Source: Streptomyces sp. S4.7
Lineage (GTDB): Bacteria > Actinomycetota > Actinomycetes > Streptomycetales > Streptomycetaceae
Assembly: GCF_010384365.1 (NCBI RefSeq)
Contig: NZ_CP048397.1
Span: forward strand, 3,782,001 to 3,846,000
Direction: 5' to 3'
DNA: 64,000 bases
Position numbers and translations under genes: made by a program. Numbering within the stretch: position 1 is the first letter of the stretch; each line of letters opens with the position of its first letter. The notes under the pieces are model-generated. The model was not told the origin of the DNA. It searched no databases and saw only the letters and a program-made list of their open reading frames with translations. Of this stretch, positions 31,766 to 41,386 are shown piece after piece.

Positions 31766-32659
31766 ATGGACCAACAGCCCGGGGGCCCGGACCGGCCCGC
31801 AGCCGACGCGACACCCCACTGTTACCGGCACCCCGACCGTGAGACCGGCATCCGCTGCACCCGCTGCGAGCGGCCCATCTGCACGGACTGCATGATCAGC
31901 GCCTCCGTCGGATTCCAGTGCCCCAACTGCGTACGGGAGGCGAACGGCTCGGGCATGTCCCCGACCGCCACCCGGCCGCGGACGATCGCCGGCGGTACCA
32001 TCGCCGCCGATCCCCGTCTGATCACGAAGATCCTGCTGGGGCTGAATCTCGCCGTCTTCGTCGCCGTCCTCACCAGTGAGCGGCGCGTCGTCGGCGAGCT
32101 GGATCTCATCGGGTTCGCCTTCAACACGGACATCGGCGAGGTCGTCGGCGTCGCCGACGGGCAGTGGTACCGCCTGTTCACATCGATGTTCCTGCACCAG
32201 GCCGTGTGGCACATCGCGTTCAACATGCTGGGGCTGTGGTGGCTCGGAGGTCCGCTGGAAGCGGCGCTCGGGCGGGTGCGCTTCCTCGCGCTGTATCTGA
32301 TCTCCGGGCTCGCGGGCAGCGCCCTGACCTATCTGATCGCCGCGCCGAACCAGCCGTCGCTCGGAGCGTCGGGCGCCATCTTCGGTCTGCTGGGCGCCAC
32401 GGCCGTACTGATGCGCCGGATGAACTACGACATGAGGCCGGTCTTCGCGCTGCTGGCGCTGAACCTGCTCTTCACGTTCACCTGGTCCGGGATCGCCTGG
32501 GAGGCGCATGTCGGCGGTCTGGTCGCGGGCACGGCGATCGCCGTGGGCCTCGTGCACGCACCGCGTGAGCGCCGGGCGCTGGTCCAGTGGGGCACGTGCG
32601 CGGTGGTGCTGCTGGCGACGGTGGCGATCGTCGTGATCAGGACCGGCCAGCTCAACTGA
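31766..32659 (+). CDS. Rhomboid family intramembrane serine protease
   Basis: A 297-residue membrane protease. The N-terminal 60 residues form a B-box-like zinc finger (CYRHPDRETGIRCTRCERPICTDCM and CPNCVRE). Six or seven membrane helices follow, with the catalytic serine in SLGASGAIFGLLGA and the catalytic histidine in WEAHVGGLVAG; the HIAFNMLGLWWLG helix is also typical. The ATG has GAGGGG before it. Substrates are not known from the sequence. Confidence 0.94.
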   Translation: MDQQPGGPDRPAADATPHCYRHPDRETGIRCTRCERPICTDCMISASVGFQCPNCVREANGSGMSPTATRPRTIAGGTIAADPRLITKILLGLNLAVFVAVLTSERRVVGELDLIGFAFNTDIGEVVGVADGQWYRLFTSMFLHQAVWHIAFNMLGLWWLGGPLEAALGRVRFLALYLISGLAGSALTYLIAAPNQPSLGASGAIFGLLGATAVLMRRMNYDMRPVFALLALNLLFTFTWSGIAWEAHVGGLVAGTAIAVGLVHAPRERRALVQWGTCAVVLLATVAIVVIRTGQLN

Positions 32660-32688
32660 GGGCCGTCGAAGTCCCTCGAAGCGCACAG

Positions 32689-32900
32689 TTGTCCACAGCG
32701 TGTGCCGGATCTTGTGCAATCTGTGTGGAACATCAGTGCCCCTTGTCGCTGATCTGGGTTTTCCCAGCAGAGACAAGGGGCGAGACGCTTCATCACATCG
32801 GCCGAAGCGGGTGCTCCAGTCACACCGGCGTCAACCTGCCGTGGAGTTATCCACAGATGGTCAGACCTTTTCCCCCGGCTGTGGACAGCACTGTGGATAA
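32689..32900. promoter_or_regulatory. DnaA box cluster away from oriC
   Basis: Four strong DnaA boxes in 212 bp: TTGTCCACA at 32689, TTATCCACA at 32847, TGTGGACAG at 32880 and TGTGGATAA at 32892. Three are exact matches to the Streptomyces or E. coli consensus. They flank a hairpin between two convergent genes, so they cannot act as promoter operators for either. Confidence 0.8.
32738..32781. terminator. Bidirectional terminator between the rhomboid gene and crgA
   Basis: GCCCCTTGTC pairs with GACAAGGGGC, with an inner CTGGG-TTTT-CCCAG hairpin. Confidence 0.75.
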
Positions 32901-32934
32901 GTCTCTGGGCAGAGCTTGACGCCGGCCGCCGCCG

Positions 32935-33192
32935 CTACTTCCACTGGGTGGAGACGCCGAAGCCGGCGGCGATGAAGCCGAAGCCGACCACGATGTTCCA
33001 GTTGCCGAAGGCGTCGACCGGCAGCGAGCCCTCGGTCACATAGAAGACGACGATCCAGGCCAGCCCGATGAGGAACAGGGCGAGCATGACCGGCGCCACC
33101 CAGCTCCGGTTGGACAGCCTTATGGTGGTCGACTGCTTCGCCGCGGGGGGCGGCGTGAAATCGGCCTTCTTGCGGATACGTGACTTCGGCAC
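32935..33192 (-). CDS. crgA: Cell division protein CrgA
   Basis: An 85-residue membrane protein with a basic N-terminus ([16 protein letters not shown]) and two membrane helices ([22 protein letters not shown] and [21 protein letters not shown]). CrgA coordinates growth and septation and in Streptomyces delays FtsZ ring formation in aerial hyphae. The GTG follows AGGAGAG. Divergent from the DUF881 gene. Confidence 0.95.
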   Translation of the reverse strand: MPKSRIRKKADFTPPPAAKQSTTIRLSNRSWVAPVMLALFLIGLAWIVVFYVTEGSLPVDAFGNWNIVVGFGFIAAGFGVSTQWK

Positions 33193-33338
33193 GAGGGACT
33201 CTCCTGTCGATGCGCTGCGTGACCGCGCAGGTAACTGAAACGGTGTGCCGGGGGTGAGGAGCGAGCAGGGGGAACGCCGGCTCCCCCGGGCGTCCGTTAG
33301 CGTAGTGCTTCCGTGGCGCCTAAGGAGATAAGGGTACG

Positions 33339-34106
33339 TTGAGCAATTCTGCCGACTCCCCCGAAGGGCCGGTCCGCCGACCGATCTGGCGGCCGGTCCG
33401 CCTGCTCACGGCCGGGGTCTTCGCCCTGGCCGGCCTCATCTTCGTCACCAGCTTCAACACGGCGAAGGGCACCAACCTCCGTACGGACGACTCGCTGCTC
33501 AAGCTCTCCGACCTCATCCAGGAGCGCAGCGACAAGAACGCCGCGCTGGAGGAGTCGACCGGGGTCGTACGGGAGAACGTCGACAGCCTCGCCAGCCGCG
33601 ACTCCGGCTCCACGGAGGCGGAGGACGCCGAACTGCGCGGTCTGGAGAACGCGGCAGGCACCAAGAAGGTCTCGGGCAAGGCCCTCACCGTCACCCTCGA
33701 CGACGCCCCGCCGGACGCCACGGCCAATCCGGGCTACCCGGAGCCGCAGCCCAACGACCTGGTCATCCACCAGCAGGACCTCCAGGCCGTCGTCAACGCG
33801 CTGTGGCAGGGCGGCGCGAGCGGCATCCGCGTCATGGACCAGCGGCTGATCTCCACCAGCGCGGTGCGCTGCGTCGGCAACACCCTGATCCTCCAGGGCC
33901 GGGTCTACTCGCCGCCGTACAAGATCACGGCGGTGGGGGACCGGGACAGGCTCCGCGAGGCGCTCGCGGATTCGCCCGCGATCCAGAACTACCAGCTGTA
34001 CGTGCAGGCGTACGGTCTCGGGTGGAAGGTCGACGAGCACGGCGAGACCACGCTCCCCGGCTACACGGGCACCGTGGACCTCCACTACGCGAAGCCGGTG
34101 AAATAG
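33339..34106 (+). CDS. DUF881 protein
   Basis: A 255-residue protein with one N-terminal membrane helix ([23 protein letters not shown]), a coiled-coil-like stretch ([27 protein letters not shown]), then the DUF881 domain (VTLDDAP through the C-terminus, with [32 protein letters not shown]). It starts at TTG with AAGGAG at 33322. DUF881 proteins sit near division genes in Actinobacteria; their role is not settled. Confidence 0.9.
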   Translation: MSNSADSPEGPVRRPIWRPVRLLTAGVFALAGLIFVTSFNTAKGTNLRTDDSLLKLSDLIQERSDKNAALEESTGVVRENVDSLASRDSGSTEAEDAELRGLENAAGTKKVSGKALTVTLDDAPPDATANPGYPEPQPNDLVIHQQDLQAVVNALWQGGASGIRVMDQRLISTSAVRCVGNTLILQGRVYSPPYKITAVGDRDRLREALADSPAIQNYQLYVQAYGLGWKVDEHGETTLPGYTGTVDLHYAKPVK

Positions 34107-34298
34107 CCCGGCCGAAAGCGCCCGGTCCGGCCGCCTTCCTTGAGACGCGGGCCGCCCTCTCCTAAGAAGAAGAGGGCAACGGCACACCTGCGCCGTGCGC
34201 CGCCCACGTGACCCTGTGGCCCCTTAGTCTGGTTCGGTGTCGCGCACGCCGGTCCGGCCGCGCGGGTACGGATCGGGTACGGAACGGAAAGGGACAGC

Positions 34299-34472
34299 AT
34301 GTACGGCTGGATCTGGCGGCATCTGCCGGGCAACGTGTGGGTGCGGGCGGTCGTCGCGCTCGTGCTGGCGCTGGCGGTCGTCTTCGTGCTGTTCCAGTAC
34401 GTCTTCCCGTGGGCGGAGCCGATCCTCCCGTTCGGGGACGCGACGGTGACCGGCGCGGGAGGCTCCTCATGA
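34299..34472 (+). CDS. 57-residue membrane peptide before pabA
   Basis: Small protein starting MYGWIWRHLPGNVWVRAVV with one strong membrane helix (VRAVVALVLALAVVFVLFQYVF) and a short Gly/Ser-ended tail. An AAAGGGA ribosome site precedes the ATG, and its TGA overlaps the ATG of the next gene by four bases, which supports it being translated. It has no recognised domain. Confidence 0.8.
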   Translation: MYGWIWRHLPGNVWVRAVVALVLALAVVFVLFQYVFPWAEPILPFGDATVTGAGGSS

Positions 34473-35110
34473 GCGGTGCCCGCGTCCTCGTCGTGGACAA
34501 CTACGACAGCTTCGTCTTCAACATCGTCCAGTACCTGTACCAGCTCGGCGCGGAGTGCGAGGTGCTGCGCAACGACGAGGTCTCGACGGCGCACGCCCGG
34601 GACGGCTTCGACGGCGTGATGCTCTCTCCCGGACCCGGCACGCCCGAACAGGCCGGTGTCTGCGTTGACATGGTGCGCCACTGCGCCTCGACCGGCGTTC
34701 CCGTCTTCGGGGTCTGCCTCGGTATGCAGTCGATGGCGGTGGCGTACGGCGGTGTGGTGGGCCGCGCCCCCGAACTGCTGCACGGCAAGACCTCGTTGGT
34801 GACGCACGAGGGCAAGGGCGTGTTCGCCGGGCTGCCCTCGCCCTTCACCGCGACGCGCTACCACTCGCTCGCCGCCGAGCCCACCGAGCTGCCCGACGAG
34901 CTGGAGGTCACCGCGCGCACGGCCGACGGCATCATCATGGGCGTACGCCACCGTGAACTGCCCGTCGAGGGCGTGCAGTTCCACCCCGAGTCCGTCCTGA
35001 CCGAACACGGTCACCTGATGCTGGCCAACTGGCTGGCGCAGTGCGGTGATCCGGGCGCCGTGGGCCGATCGGCGGGCCTGGCACCGGTGGTGGGCAAGGC
35101 GGTCGCGTGA
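34469..35110 (+). CDS. pabA: Glutamine amidotransferase subunit (aminodeoxychorismate or anthranilate synthase component II)
   Basis: A 213-residue class I amidotransferase giving ammonia to a chorismate-using partner. The oxyanion segment LSPGPGTPEQAG, nucleophile elbow GVCLGMQS (Cys) and the catalytic His-Glu in VQFHPESVLTEHG are complete. The partner subunit is not nearby, so pabA versus trpG cannot be decided by context. Both ends overlap neighbours by four bases, linking it to the membrane peptide and the sortase gene. Confidence 0.88.
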   Translation: MSGARVLVVDNYDSFVFNIVQYLYQLGAECEVLRNDEVSTAHARDGFDGVMLSPGPGTPEQAGVCVDMVRHCASTGVPVFGVCLGMQSMAVAYGGVVGRAPELLHGKTSLVTHEGKGVFAGLPSPFTATRYHSLAAEPTELPDELEVTARTADGIIMGVRHRELPVEGVQFHPESVLTEHGHLMLANWLAQCGDPGAVGRSAGLAPVVGKAVA

Positions 35111-36552
35111 CCGCACTCCGCCCCGAGCACGACGCGGGACACGGCGCCTCGTACGAGCAGCGGGAACCGTACGAGGAACCGGGCGCGTTCGAGGCGGCGG
35201 TGGACGGACTCGCGGATCCGTTGAACGACCCGCTCCCCGGGCAGGGCGCCCCGCCGCCTCCCGCGCATCCCTCTCCCGCCCCGCCTTCCCCGCCTCCCGG
35301 CTCCTGGGCCGCGGGGGACGGGATATCGGCGCCGCCGCCGGCGGAACGGGAGTGGTCCGGCTACGGGCCGTATCCGTACGCGGACCAGGCACCCGCCCAG
35401 TACGGGCAGGACTGGGCCTCACAGGTCCCGCCGGAGTCGGTGCGGATGGCGCCGCACACGCGGGTGCCCGCGCCCGTACCGGAGCCCAGGTCGACGCCCG
35501 GTCCGACGACCCCGGCCGCGCCCGCCCCCCGGACCGCTCCCGATCCGCCGTACGTCCCCGCCCGGGACGACGAGACCGTCGGGCTCCGTACGGAGGACAC
35601 CCACCGGCCCCACGCGAGCGCCGGTGGCGCCGAGGACGCCACCGCCCTGCTGCCGACGGTCTCCGAGTCCGGCGCGGAAGGCGCGGACACGGCGGCGCGC
35701 CCGGCGCCGCCGGAACCGGCCGTCGGAGGCCGTGCCGAGCGCCGTAAGGCGGCCAAGGGGGGCCGTGGACGCGGTCGCAGGCGATCGGAGGGCCCCGGAC
35801 GCCCCGAGCGCGCGCCGGGCCCCTCAGCGCCCGCCAGGCCCCTCTCCCGTGTCGAGGCGCGGCGTGCCGCCCGTGCTCTCAAGGACAGTCCGGGAGTGAT
35901 CCTCAGCCGCGCGGTCGGCGAGATCTTCATCAGCCTCGGTGTGCTGATGCTGCTGTTCGTCACGTACCAGCTCTGGTGGACGAACATCCAGGCCGATCTC
36001 TACGCGGGCAAGGAGACGGACAAGATCCAGGACGGCTGGGCGAAGGGCCGTCAGCCCGGAGCCTTCGAGCCCGGCCAGGGATTCGCGATCATGCACATCC
36101 CCAAGCTCGACGTGGTCGTCCCGATCGCCGAGGGGATCGACAAGGCGAAGGTCCTGGACCGCGGCATGGTCGGCCACTACTCGGAGGGCCGGCTCAAGAC
36201 GGCGATGCCGTCCGACAAACAGGGCAACTTCGCGGTCGCGGGCCACCGCAACACCCACGGTGAGCCGTTCCGGTACATCAACCGCCTGAAGCCCGGCGAC
36301 AAGATCGTCGTGGAGACGCAGGACTCCTACTTCACGTACGACATGGCGAGCATCCTCCCGCAGACCGCGCCGTCGAACGTCGGTGTGATCGGTCCCGTGC
36401 CGCCCGGCTCCGGATTCGCGGAGCCCGGGAGATACATCACGTTGACGACCTGTACGCCGGAATTCACCAGTACGTATCGAATGATCGTGTGGGGCAAGAT
36501 GGTTGAGGAACGGCCACGCGGCAAGGGAAAGCCCGACGCTCTCGTCGGCTGA
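35107..36552 (+). CDS. srtE1: Class E sortase, SrtE1 type
   Basis: A 481-residue sortase with a long Pro/Ala-rich cytoplasmic N-terminal region (about 1-250), one membrane helix (VGEIFISLGVLMLLFVTYQLWW) and a sortase domain. Catalytic residues are His380 (VAGHRNTHG), Cys449 (LTTCTPEF) and Arg458 (TYRMIVWG). In Streptomyces coelicolor two such enzymes attach long chaplins to the wall and are needed for aerial growth. It overlaps pabA by four bases and is followed by a second sortase. Confidence 0.93.
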   Translation: MTALRPEHDAGHGASYEQREPYEEPGAFEAAVDGLADPLNDPLPGQGAPPPPAHPSPAPPSPPPGSWAAGDGISAPPPAEREWSGYGPYPYADQAPAQYGQDWASQVPPESVRMAPHTRVPAPVPEPRSTPGPTTPAAPAPRTAPDPPYVPARDDETVGLRTEDTHRPHASAGGAEDATALLPTVSESGAEGADTAARPAPPEPAVGGRAERRKAAKGGRGRGRRRSEGPGRPERAPGPSAPARPLSRVEARRAARALKDSPGVILSRAVGEIFISLGVLMLLFVTYQLWWTNIQADLYAGKETDKIQDGWAKGRQPGAFEPGQGFAIMHIPKLDVVVPIAEGIDKAKVLDRGMVGHYSEGRLKTAMPSDKQGNFAVAGHRNTHGEPFRYINRLKPGDKIVVETQDSYFTYDMASILPQTAPSNVGVIGPVPPGSGFAEPGRYITLTTCTPEFTSTYRMIVWGKMVEERPRGKGKPDALVG

Positions 36553-36592
36553 ACGGATCACGACGAAGACCAGGGACCAGGGGACGGGTGCT

Positions 36593-37483
36593 GTGGCAGC
36601 GGGAACAGGGCACGACGACGGGCGTGCGAGCGCACCCGGAGAAGACGGAAAAAACGATACATCAGCGACAACCGGGGTGGCCGAGCCCGAATCCGGGCGT
36701 TCGGAGCCGGATCCCGAGCCCGCGTCAGAGCCCTCGGACCCCGAGCCCGACACGGCGGCGGGCCCGGCCGCCGCACCCGCCGCGACACCGGCCCGCCCGC
36801 GGCGAGGCCGGGTCGCAGCCGCCGTCAGCGTCTTCGGCGAACTGCTCATCACCGCGGGCCTGGTGCTCGGTCTCTTCGTCGTCTACTCGCTGTGGTGGAC
36901 GAACGTCCTGGCGGACCGCGAGGCCACGAAGCAGGGCAACGAGGTACGTGACGGCTGGGCCGACGGCCGCGGCGGCCCCGGCGCCCTCGACGTGAAGAAC
37001 GGCATCGGTTTCCTGCACGTGCCCGCGATGACCGGGGACGAGATCCTCGTGAAGAAGGGCACGGACCCCAAGTCCCTCAACGACGGTGTCGCCGGCTACT
37101 ACACCGACCCGGTGAAGTCCGCGCTGCCCGAGGACAAGAAGGGCAACTTCTCGCTGGCCGCGCACCGCGACGGGCACGGCGCGAAGTTCCACAACATCCA
37201 CAAGCTCAGGTCCGGTGACTCGATCGTCTTCGAGACGAAGGACACCTGGTACGTCTACAAGGTCTTCAAGGACCTTCCGAAGACGTCGAAGTACAACGTG
37301 GACGTACTCCAGCCGGTCCCCAAGGAGTCGGGCAAGAAGAAGCCCGGCCGCTATCTGACCCTCACGACGTGCACGCCCGTCTACACGTCCGACTACCGCT
37401 ACATCGTGTGGGCCGAGCTGGAGCGCACGGAGAAGGTCGACGAGGACCGGACGAAGCCGCCGGAGCTGCTCCGGGCCGGCTGA
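36593..37483 (+). CDS. srtE2: Class E sortase, SrtE2 type
   Basis: A 296-residue sortase with an acidic/Pro-rich N-terminus, membrane helix (VFGELLITAGLVLGLFVVYSLWW) and catalytic His191 (LAAHRDGHG), Cys260 (LTTCTPVY) and Arg269 (DYRYIVW). The GTG at 36593 with AGGGGA upstream is preferred over a TTG inside srtE1. The helix ending in LWWTN is nearly the same in both sortases, so they are recent or strongly constrained paralogues. A strong terminator follows. Confidence 0.92.
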   Translation: MAAGTGHDDGRASAPGEDGKNDTSATTGVAEPESGRSEPDPEPASEPSDPEPDTAAGPAAAPAATPARPRRGRVAAAVSVFGELLITAGLVLGLFVVYSLWWTNVLADREATKQGNEVRDGWADGRGGPGALDVKNGIGFLHVPAMTGDEILVKKGTDPKSLNDGVAGYYTDPVKSALPEDKKGNFSLAAHRDGHGAKFHNIHKLRSGDSIVFETKDTWYVYKVFKDLPKTSKYNVDVLQPVPKESGKKKPGRYLTLTTCTPVYTSDYRYIVWAELERTEKVDEDRTKPPELLRAG

Positions 37484-37560
37484 GCCCCGCCGACCCGCCG
37501 ACCCGCTGAGTCCGCTGACCCGCCGAGTCCGGCGGGGGCCGACGAGCCCGTGACACGGGT

Positions 37561-37596
37561 GAAGCCCCGGCATCCTCTTCAGGATGCCGGGGCTTC
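37561..37596. terminator. Bidirectional terminator between srtE2 and pknB
   Basis: Sixteen-base perfect stem (GAAGCCCCGGCATCCT and complement) with loop CTTC, a stable tetraloop-like hairpin. Confidence 0.92.
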
Positions 37597-37634
37597 TTCC
37601 GTTCACCTATGACTCTCCTCGGGAGGAGGCGACC

Positions 37635-39641
37635 TCAGTCCTCGTCGCCTCTCCCGCCGGGACCGCCGATGAAGCCCCCGTTGTTCCCTCCGTTGTCGCC
37701 GCCCGTGGGGGCGACGAACAGCGTCACGGTGCTGCCCTTGTCGACCTCCTGGCCGGCCTGCGGATTGGTGGCGAGCACCCGGGCGTTGGGGTCGTTCGGC
37801 GAGTTCGGCGCCAGCGCGACCACCAGCCCCAGCCCCTCCAGCTGCGCCTTGGCCTCGGCGACCGTCTTGCCGCCGACGTCACCGGGGATCTGGACCTTCT
37901 CCGGCTGCGCCGGCCCCTTCGACACCTGGAGCGTGACCTGACTGCCCTTGGCCGCCTTGGTGTTGCCCTCCGGGGTCTGGCCGACGACGGTGTTCGCCGG
38001 CTTCTCGGAGTCCACATCGGTGCGCGCGACGGTGAAGCCGAGCGTTTCGAGCTGGCTCTTAGCCGCGTCGAAGTTCTGGTCGATGACGGACGGCACCGTC
38101 TGCTGCGCCTGCTTGGCGACGGAGAGCGTGACGGTCGCGCCCTTCTCCGCCTCGGAGCCGCCGGCCGGCTTCTGCGAGACGACCGTTCCGGGGTCCTGGT
38201 CGCTCTCGACCTGCTTGGTCTCTACCCTGAACTCGGCGTCCTGAAGGGTCTTCGTCGCGTCCTCGACGGTCTCGTCGGCGACGTCGGGCACCTGGACCTT
38301 CGGCGCGCCCTCGGAGACGACGACCTGGATGGTGTCGCCCTGGTTCATCTTTCCGCCGGACGCGGGGTTCTGGGAGCAGATGGCGCCCTTGGGCTGGTCG
38401 CAGCGCTCCGTCCCGGACTGGGCGACCTCGACCGACGCGTTGCCCGCCAGCACCTTCGCGTCCTTCAGCGTCTCCCCCACGAGCTGCGGAACGGCGATCC
38501 GCTCCGTGCCGCCGGAGTCCCCGCCGAAGACCGCCTTGCCGATCAGGACGGCTCCCGCGAGCACCAGGATGCCCGCGAGGACCAGCAGGATCGTCGAGGT
38601 GTTGGACTTCTTCTGCCGGCGCCGGTCGGGACGGTCGTCGTAGTTGCCGTAGCCACCGCCGTCGTCGGGGTTGACCGGCGGCATCATCGACGTCTGGCCG
38701 CCGCCGGGCGGGGCGGTGCGCAGCGCGGTGGTGGGCTGGTCGTCGGAGCCGTAGCCGCCCGCGTAACCGACCGCGCCCATCGCCGCCGTCGCCGCGACGG
38801 GCTGGCCGTCGAGGCACGCCTCGATGTCGGCGCGCATCTCGTCCGCGGACTGGTAGCGGTAGTCCGGGTCCTTGACGAGGGCCTTCAGCACGATCGCGTC
38901 CATCTCGGGCGTGATCTCGGGGTCGAAGGTGCTCGGAGCCTGCGGCTCCTCCCGCACGTGCTGGTACGCGACGGCCACCGGTGAGTCGCCGATGAACGGC
39001 GGGCGCACGGTCAGCAGCTCGTAGAGCAGACAGCCCGTCGAGTACAGGTCGGACCGCGCGTCGACCTGCTCGCCCTTGGCCTGCTCGGGGGAGAGGTACT
39101 GCGCGGTGCCGATGACCGCGGAGGTCTGGGTCATCGTCATGCCGGAGTCGCCCATGGCGCGGGCGATGCCGAAGTCCATGACCTTGACCTGGCCGGTGCG
39201 CGTCAGCATGACGTTGGCAGGCTTGATGTCGCGGTGGACGATCTGGGCGCGGTGCGAGTACTCCAGCGCCTGGAGGATCCCCACCGTCATCTCCAGCGTG
39301 CGCTCGGGCAGCAGTCTGCGCCCGGAGTGCAGCAGCTCTCGCAGGGTGGACCCGTCGACGTACTCCATCACGATGTACGGGATGGACACCCCGTCGACGT
39401 AGTCCTCACCCGTGTCGTAGACGGCGACGATCGCGGGGTGGTTGAGCGAGGCGGCCGACTGGGCCTCTCGGCGGAACCGGGCTTGGAAGGACGGGTCGCG
39501 GGCGAGGTCGGCCCGCAGCGTCTTCACAGCGACGGTGCGGCCGAGCCGGGTGTCGTGCGCGAGGTACACCTCGGCCATGCCACCACGGCCGAGCACCGAG
39601 CCCAGCTCGTACCGGCCGCCGAGGCGACGCGGCTCTTCCAT
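37635..39641 (-). CDS. pknB: PASTA-domain Ser/Thr protein kinase PknB
   Basis: A 668-residue receptor kinase. Gly loop GRGGMAEVY, Lys40, catalytic HRDIKPAN (136-143), DFG 156-158 and the activation loop TQTSAVIGTAQYLSPEQ. A juxtamembrane linker leads to a membrane helix (STILLVLAGILVLAGAVLIGKAVF) and four extracellular PASTA repeats that sense muropeptides or lipid II. The ATG at 39641 (MEEPRRLGGRYELG) has GAGAGGG upstream. It is the last gene of the fha-to-pknB operon, about 280 bp after pbpA, and may have its own promoter. Confidence 0.96.
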   Translation of the reverse strand: MEEPRRLGGRYELGSVLGRGGMAEVYLAHDTRLGRTVAVKTLRADLARDPSFQARFRREAQSAASLNHPAIVAVYDTGEDYVDGVSIPYIVMEYVDGSTLRELLHSGRRLLPERTLEMTVGILQALEYSHRAQIVHRDIKPANVMLTRTGQVKVMDFGIARAMGDSGMTMTQTSAVIGTAQYLSPEQAKGEQVDARSDLYSTGCLLYELLTVRPPFIGDSPVAVAYQHVREEPQAPSTFDPEITPEMDAIVLKALVKDPDYRYQSADEMRADIEACLDGQPVAATAAMGAVGYAGGYGSDDQPTTALRTAPPGGGQTSMMPPVNPDDGGGYGNYDDRPDRRRQKKSNTSTILLVLAGILVLAGAVLIGKAVFGGDSGGTERIAVPQLVGETLKDAKVLAGNASVEVAQSGTERCDQPKGAICSQNPASGGKMNQGDTIQVVVSEGAPKVQVPDVADETVEDATKTLQDAEFRVETKQVESDQDPGTVVSQKPAGGSEAEKGATVTLSVAKQAQQTVPSVIDQNFDAAKSQLETLGFTVARTDVDSEKPANTVVGQTPEGNTKAAKGSQVTLQVSKGPAQPEKVQIPGDVGGKTVAEAKAQLEGLGLVVALAPNSPNDPNARVLATNPQAGQEVDKGSTVTLFVAPTGGDNGGNNGGFIGGPGGRGDED

Positions 39642-39925
39642 ACTGTTCCAGCCCTCTCCGTCTGTCCCGACCGCACCGGTGTGCGGTCCGGCGGTGTGCT
39701 GTTCGCGCATACGCTACCGGGCACGCCGCATCCGGTCCGACCGTCCCTGGTACCTGATACAGGACTGGTACTTGAATGGTCACATATCGGTCGTCAACGC
39801 CCGGCGCGCTGATGGTGAGGCAGATCACCGTGGGTGCCGTCCGCCGGCATGACGGTTCGCCGCCCGGTCCGACAATGGCCCGGTCAGCGTCAACAGCTGT
39901 CCGGGCCACCGCGGGAGGGTCCTGG

Positions 39926-41386
39926 CTACTTCTTGCTGTCGATCACGGCCTTCATGACGTCCTTGGCGATCGGGGCGGCGAGACCGCCGCCGGAGATGTC
40001 GTCACGGGTGGCGTCGCTGTCCTCGACGACGACCGCGACCGCGACCGGCGACCCGTTCTCGCCCTTGGCGTAGGAGATGAACCAGGCGTACGGGTTCTTG
40101 CTGTTGTTCTCGCCGTGCTGCGCGGTACCGGTCTTGCCGCCGACGGTCACGTTGGGGATTCGCGCTCGGTCGCCGGTGCCCTCGTTGACGACCGTCTCCA
40201 TCATCTCCTGGAGCATCTGTGCGTGCTCCTGGCTGAGGGGCTGGCCCATCTCCTCGGACTCGGTCTTCTCTATGACGTCCAGGTTCGGCGCTTCGAGCTG
40301 GTCGATCATGTACGGCTTCATCAGCTTGCCGTCATTGGCGACGGCGGAGGCGACCATGGCCATCTGGAGCGGGGTGGTGCGGGTGTCGAACTGGCCGATG
40401 GAGGAGAGCGCGGTCTGCGAATCGTTCAGTTCCTCGGGGAAGATCGAGGCGTTGGCGCGGACCGGGACGAACTGCTCCTCGTTGAAACCGAACTTCTTCG
40501 CCGTCTCCAGCATCTTGTCCTTGCCGACGTTGTAGCCGAGCTTGCCGAAGACGCTGTTGCAGGAGACCCGCAGCGCTTCCCTGAGCGTCGCGTCCTTGCA
40601 GGGGATGTTGCCCTCGTTCACCAGCTCCGTCGTCGTGCCCGGCATGGTCCACGGCAGCGGGGAGTCGGTCTTCGCGTCGATGTCGTCGACGACACCGTGC
40701 TCCAGCGCCGCGGCGGCCGTGACGACCTTGAACGTGGAGCCGGGCGGATACGTCTCGCGCAGCGCGCGGTTCAGCATCGGCTTGTCGGTGTCCTTGCCGA
40801 GCTTGTTCCAGGACTTCTCGTCCTTGGCGCCGTAGCCGGCGAAGGAGGAGGGGTCGTACGAAGGGGTGGAGGCCAGCGCGAGGATCTTGCCGGTCCCGGG
40901 CTCCAGGGCGACGACGGCGCCCTTCTTGTTGCCCAGCCCCTCGAAGGCGGCCTTCTGCGCGGCGCCGTTCAGGGTCGTGACGACGTTGCCGCCCTTGGCC
41001 TCGTCGCCGGTGAACATCGCCATGGTGCGGTCGAAGAAGAGCTGGTCGTCGTTGCCGGTGAGGATGCCGTCCTCGATGTTCTCGATCTGCGAGGCGCCGA
41101 AGGCCTGCGAGGCGTATCCGGTGACCGGCGCCCACATCGGGCCGTCGAGGTAGGTCCGCTTGAACGCGAAGTCGGTGTCCTTCGTCTTCGCCGAGCCGGT
41201 GATGGGCTTGCCGTCGACGACGATGTTGCCGCGCTCGCTCGCGTACCGCTCGATCAGGACGCGGCGGTTGCGCTCGTGGCTGTTCAGCTCGTCCGCCTCC
41301 ACGTACTGGAGCCAGTTGGTGCGCAGCAGCAGGGCCAGGACGAGCAGTCCGCAGAAGATCGCGATGCGTCGCAGGGGCTTGTTCAC
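39926..41386 (-). CDS. pbpA: Class B penicillin-binding protein (PbpA)
   Basis: A 486-residue transpeptidase with an N-terminal membrane anchor (IAIFCGLLVLALLLRTNWLQ). The catalytic motifs are STFK (Ser217), SCN in ALRVSCNSVFG, and KTGTAQ. The length and lack of extra domains match the actinobacterial PbpA partnered with a SEDS protein. It overlaps ftsW/rodA by four bases. Confidence 0.95.
   Translation of the reverse strand: MNKPLRRIAIFCGLLVLALLLRTNWLQYVEADELNSHERNRRVLIERYASERGNIVVDGKPITGSAKTKDTDFAFKRTYLDGPMWAPVTGYASQAFGASQIENIEDGILTGNDDQLFFDRTMAMFTGDEAKGGNVVTTLNGAAQKAAFEGLGNKKGAVVALEPGTGKILALASTPSYDPSSFAGYGAKDEKSWNKLGKDTDKPMLNRALRETYPPGSTFKVVTAAAALEHGVVDDIDAKTDSPLPWTMPGTTTELVNEGNIPCKDATLREALRVSCNSVFGKLGYNVGKDKMLETAKKFGFNEEQFVPVRANASIFPEELNDSQTALSSIGQFDTRTTPLQMAMVASAVANDGKLMKPYMIDQLEAPNLDVIEKTESEEMGQPLSQEHAQMLQEMMETVVNEGTGDRARIPNVTVGGKTGTAQHGENNSKNPYAWFISYAKGENGSPVAVAVVVEDSDATRDDISGGGLAAPIAKDVMKAVIDSKK

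Noticed and set aside
38059..38817. Alternative minus frame within pknB
   Set aside because: Out-of-frame shadow of the PASTA and kinase regions.
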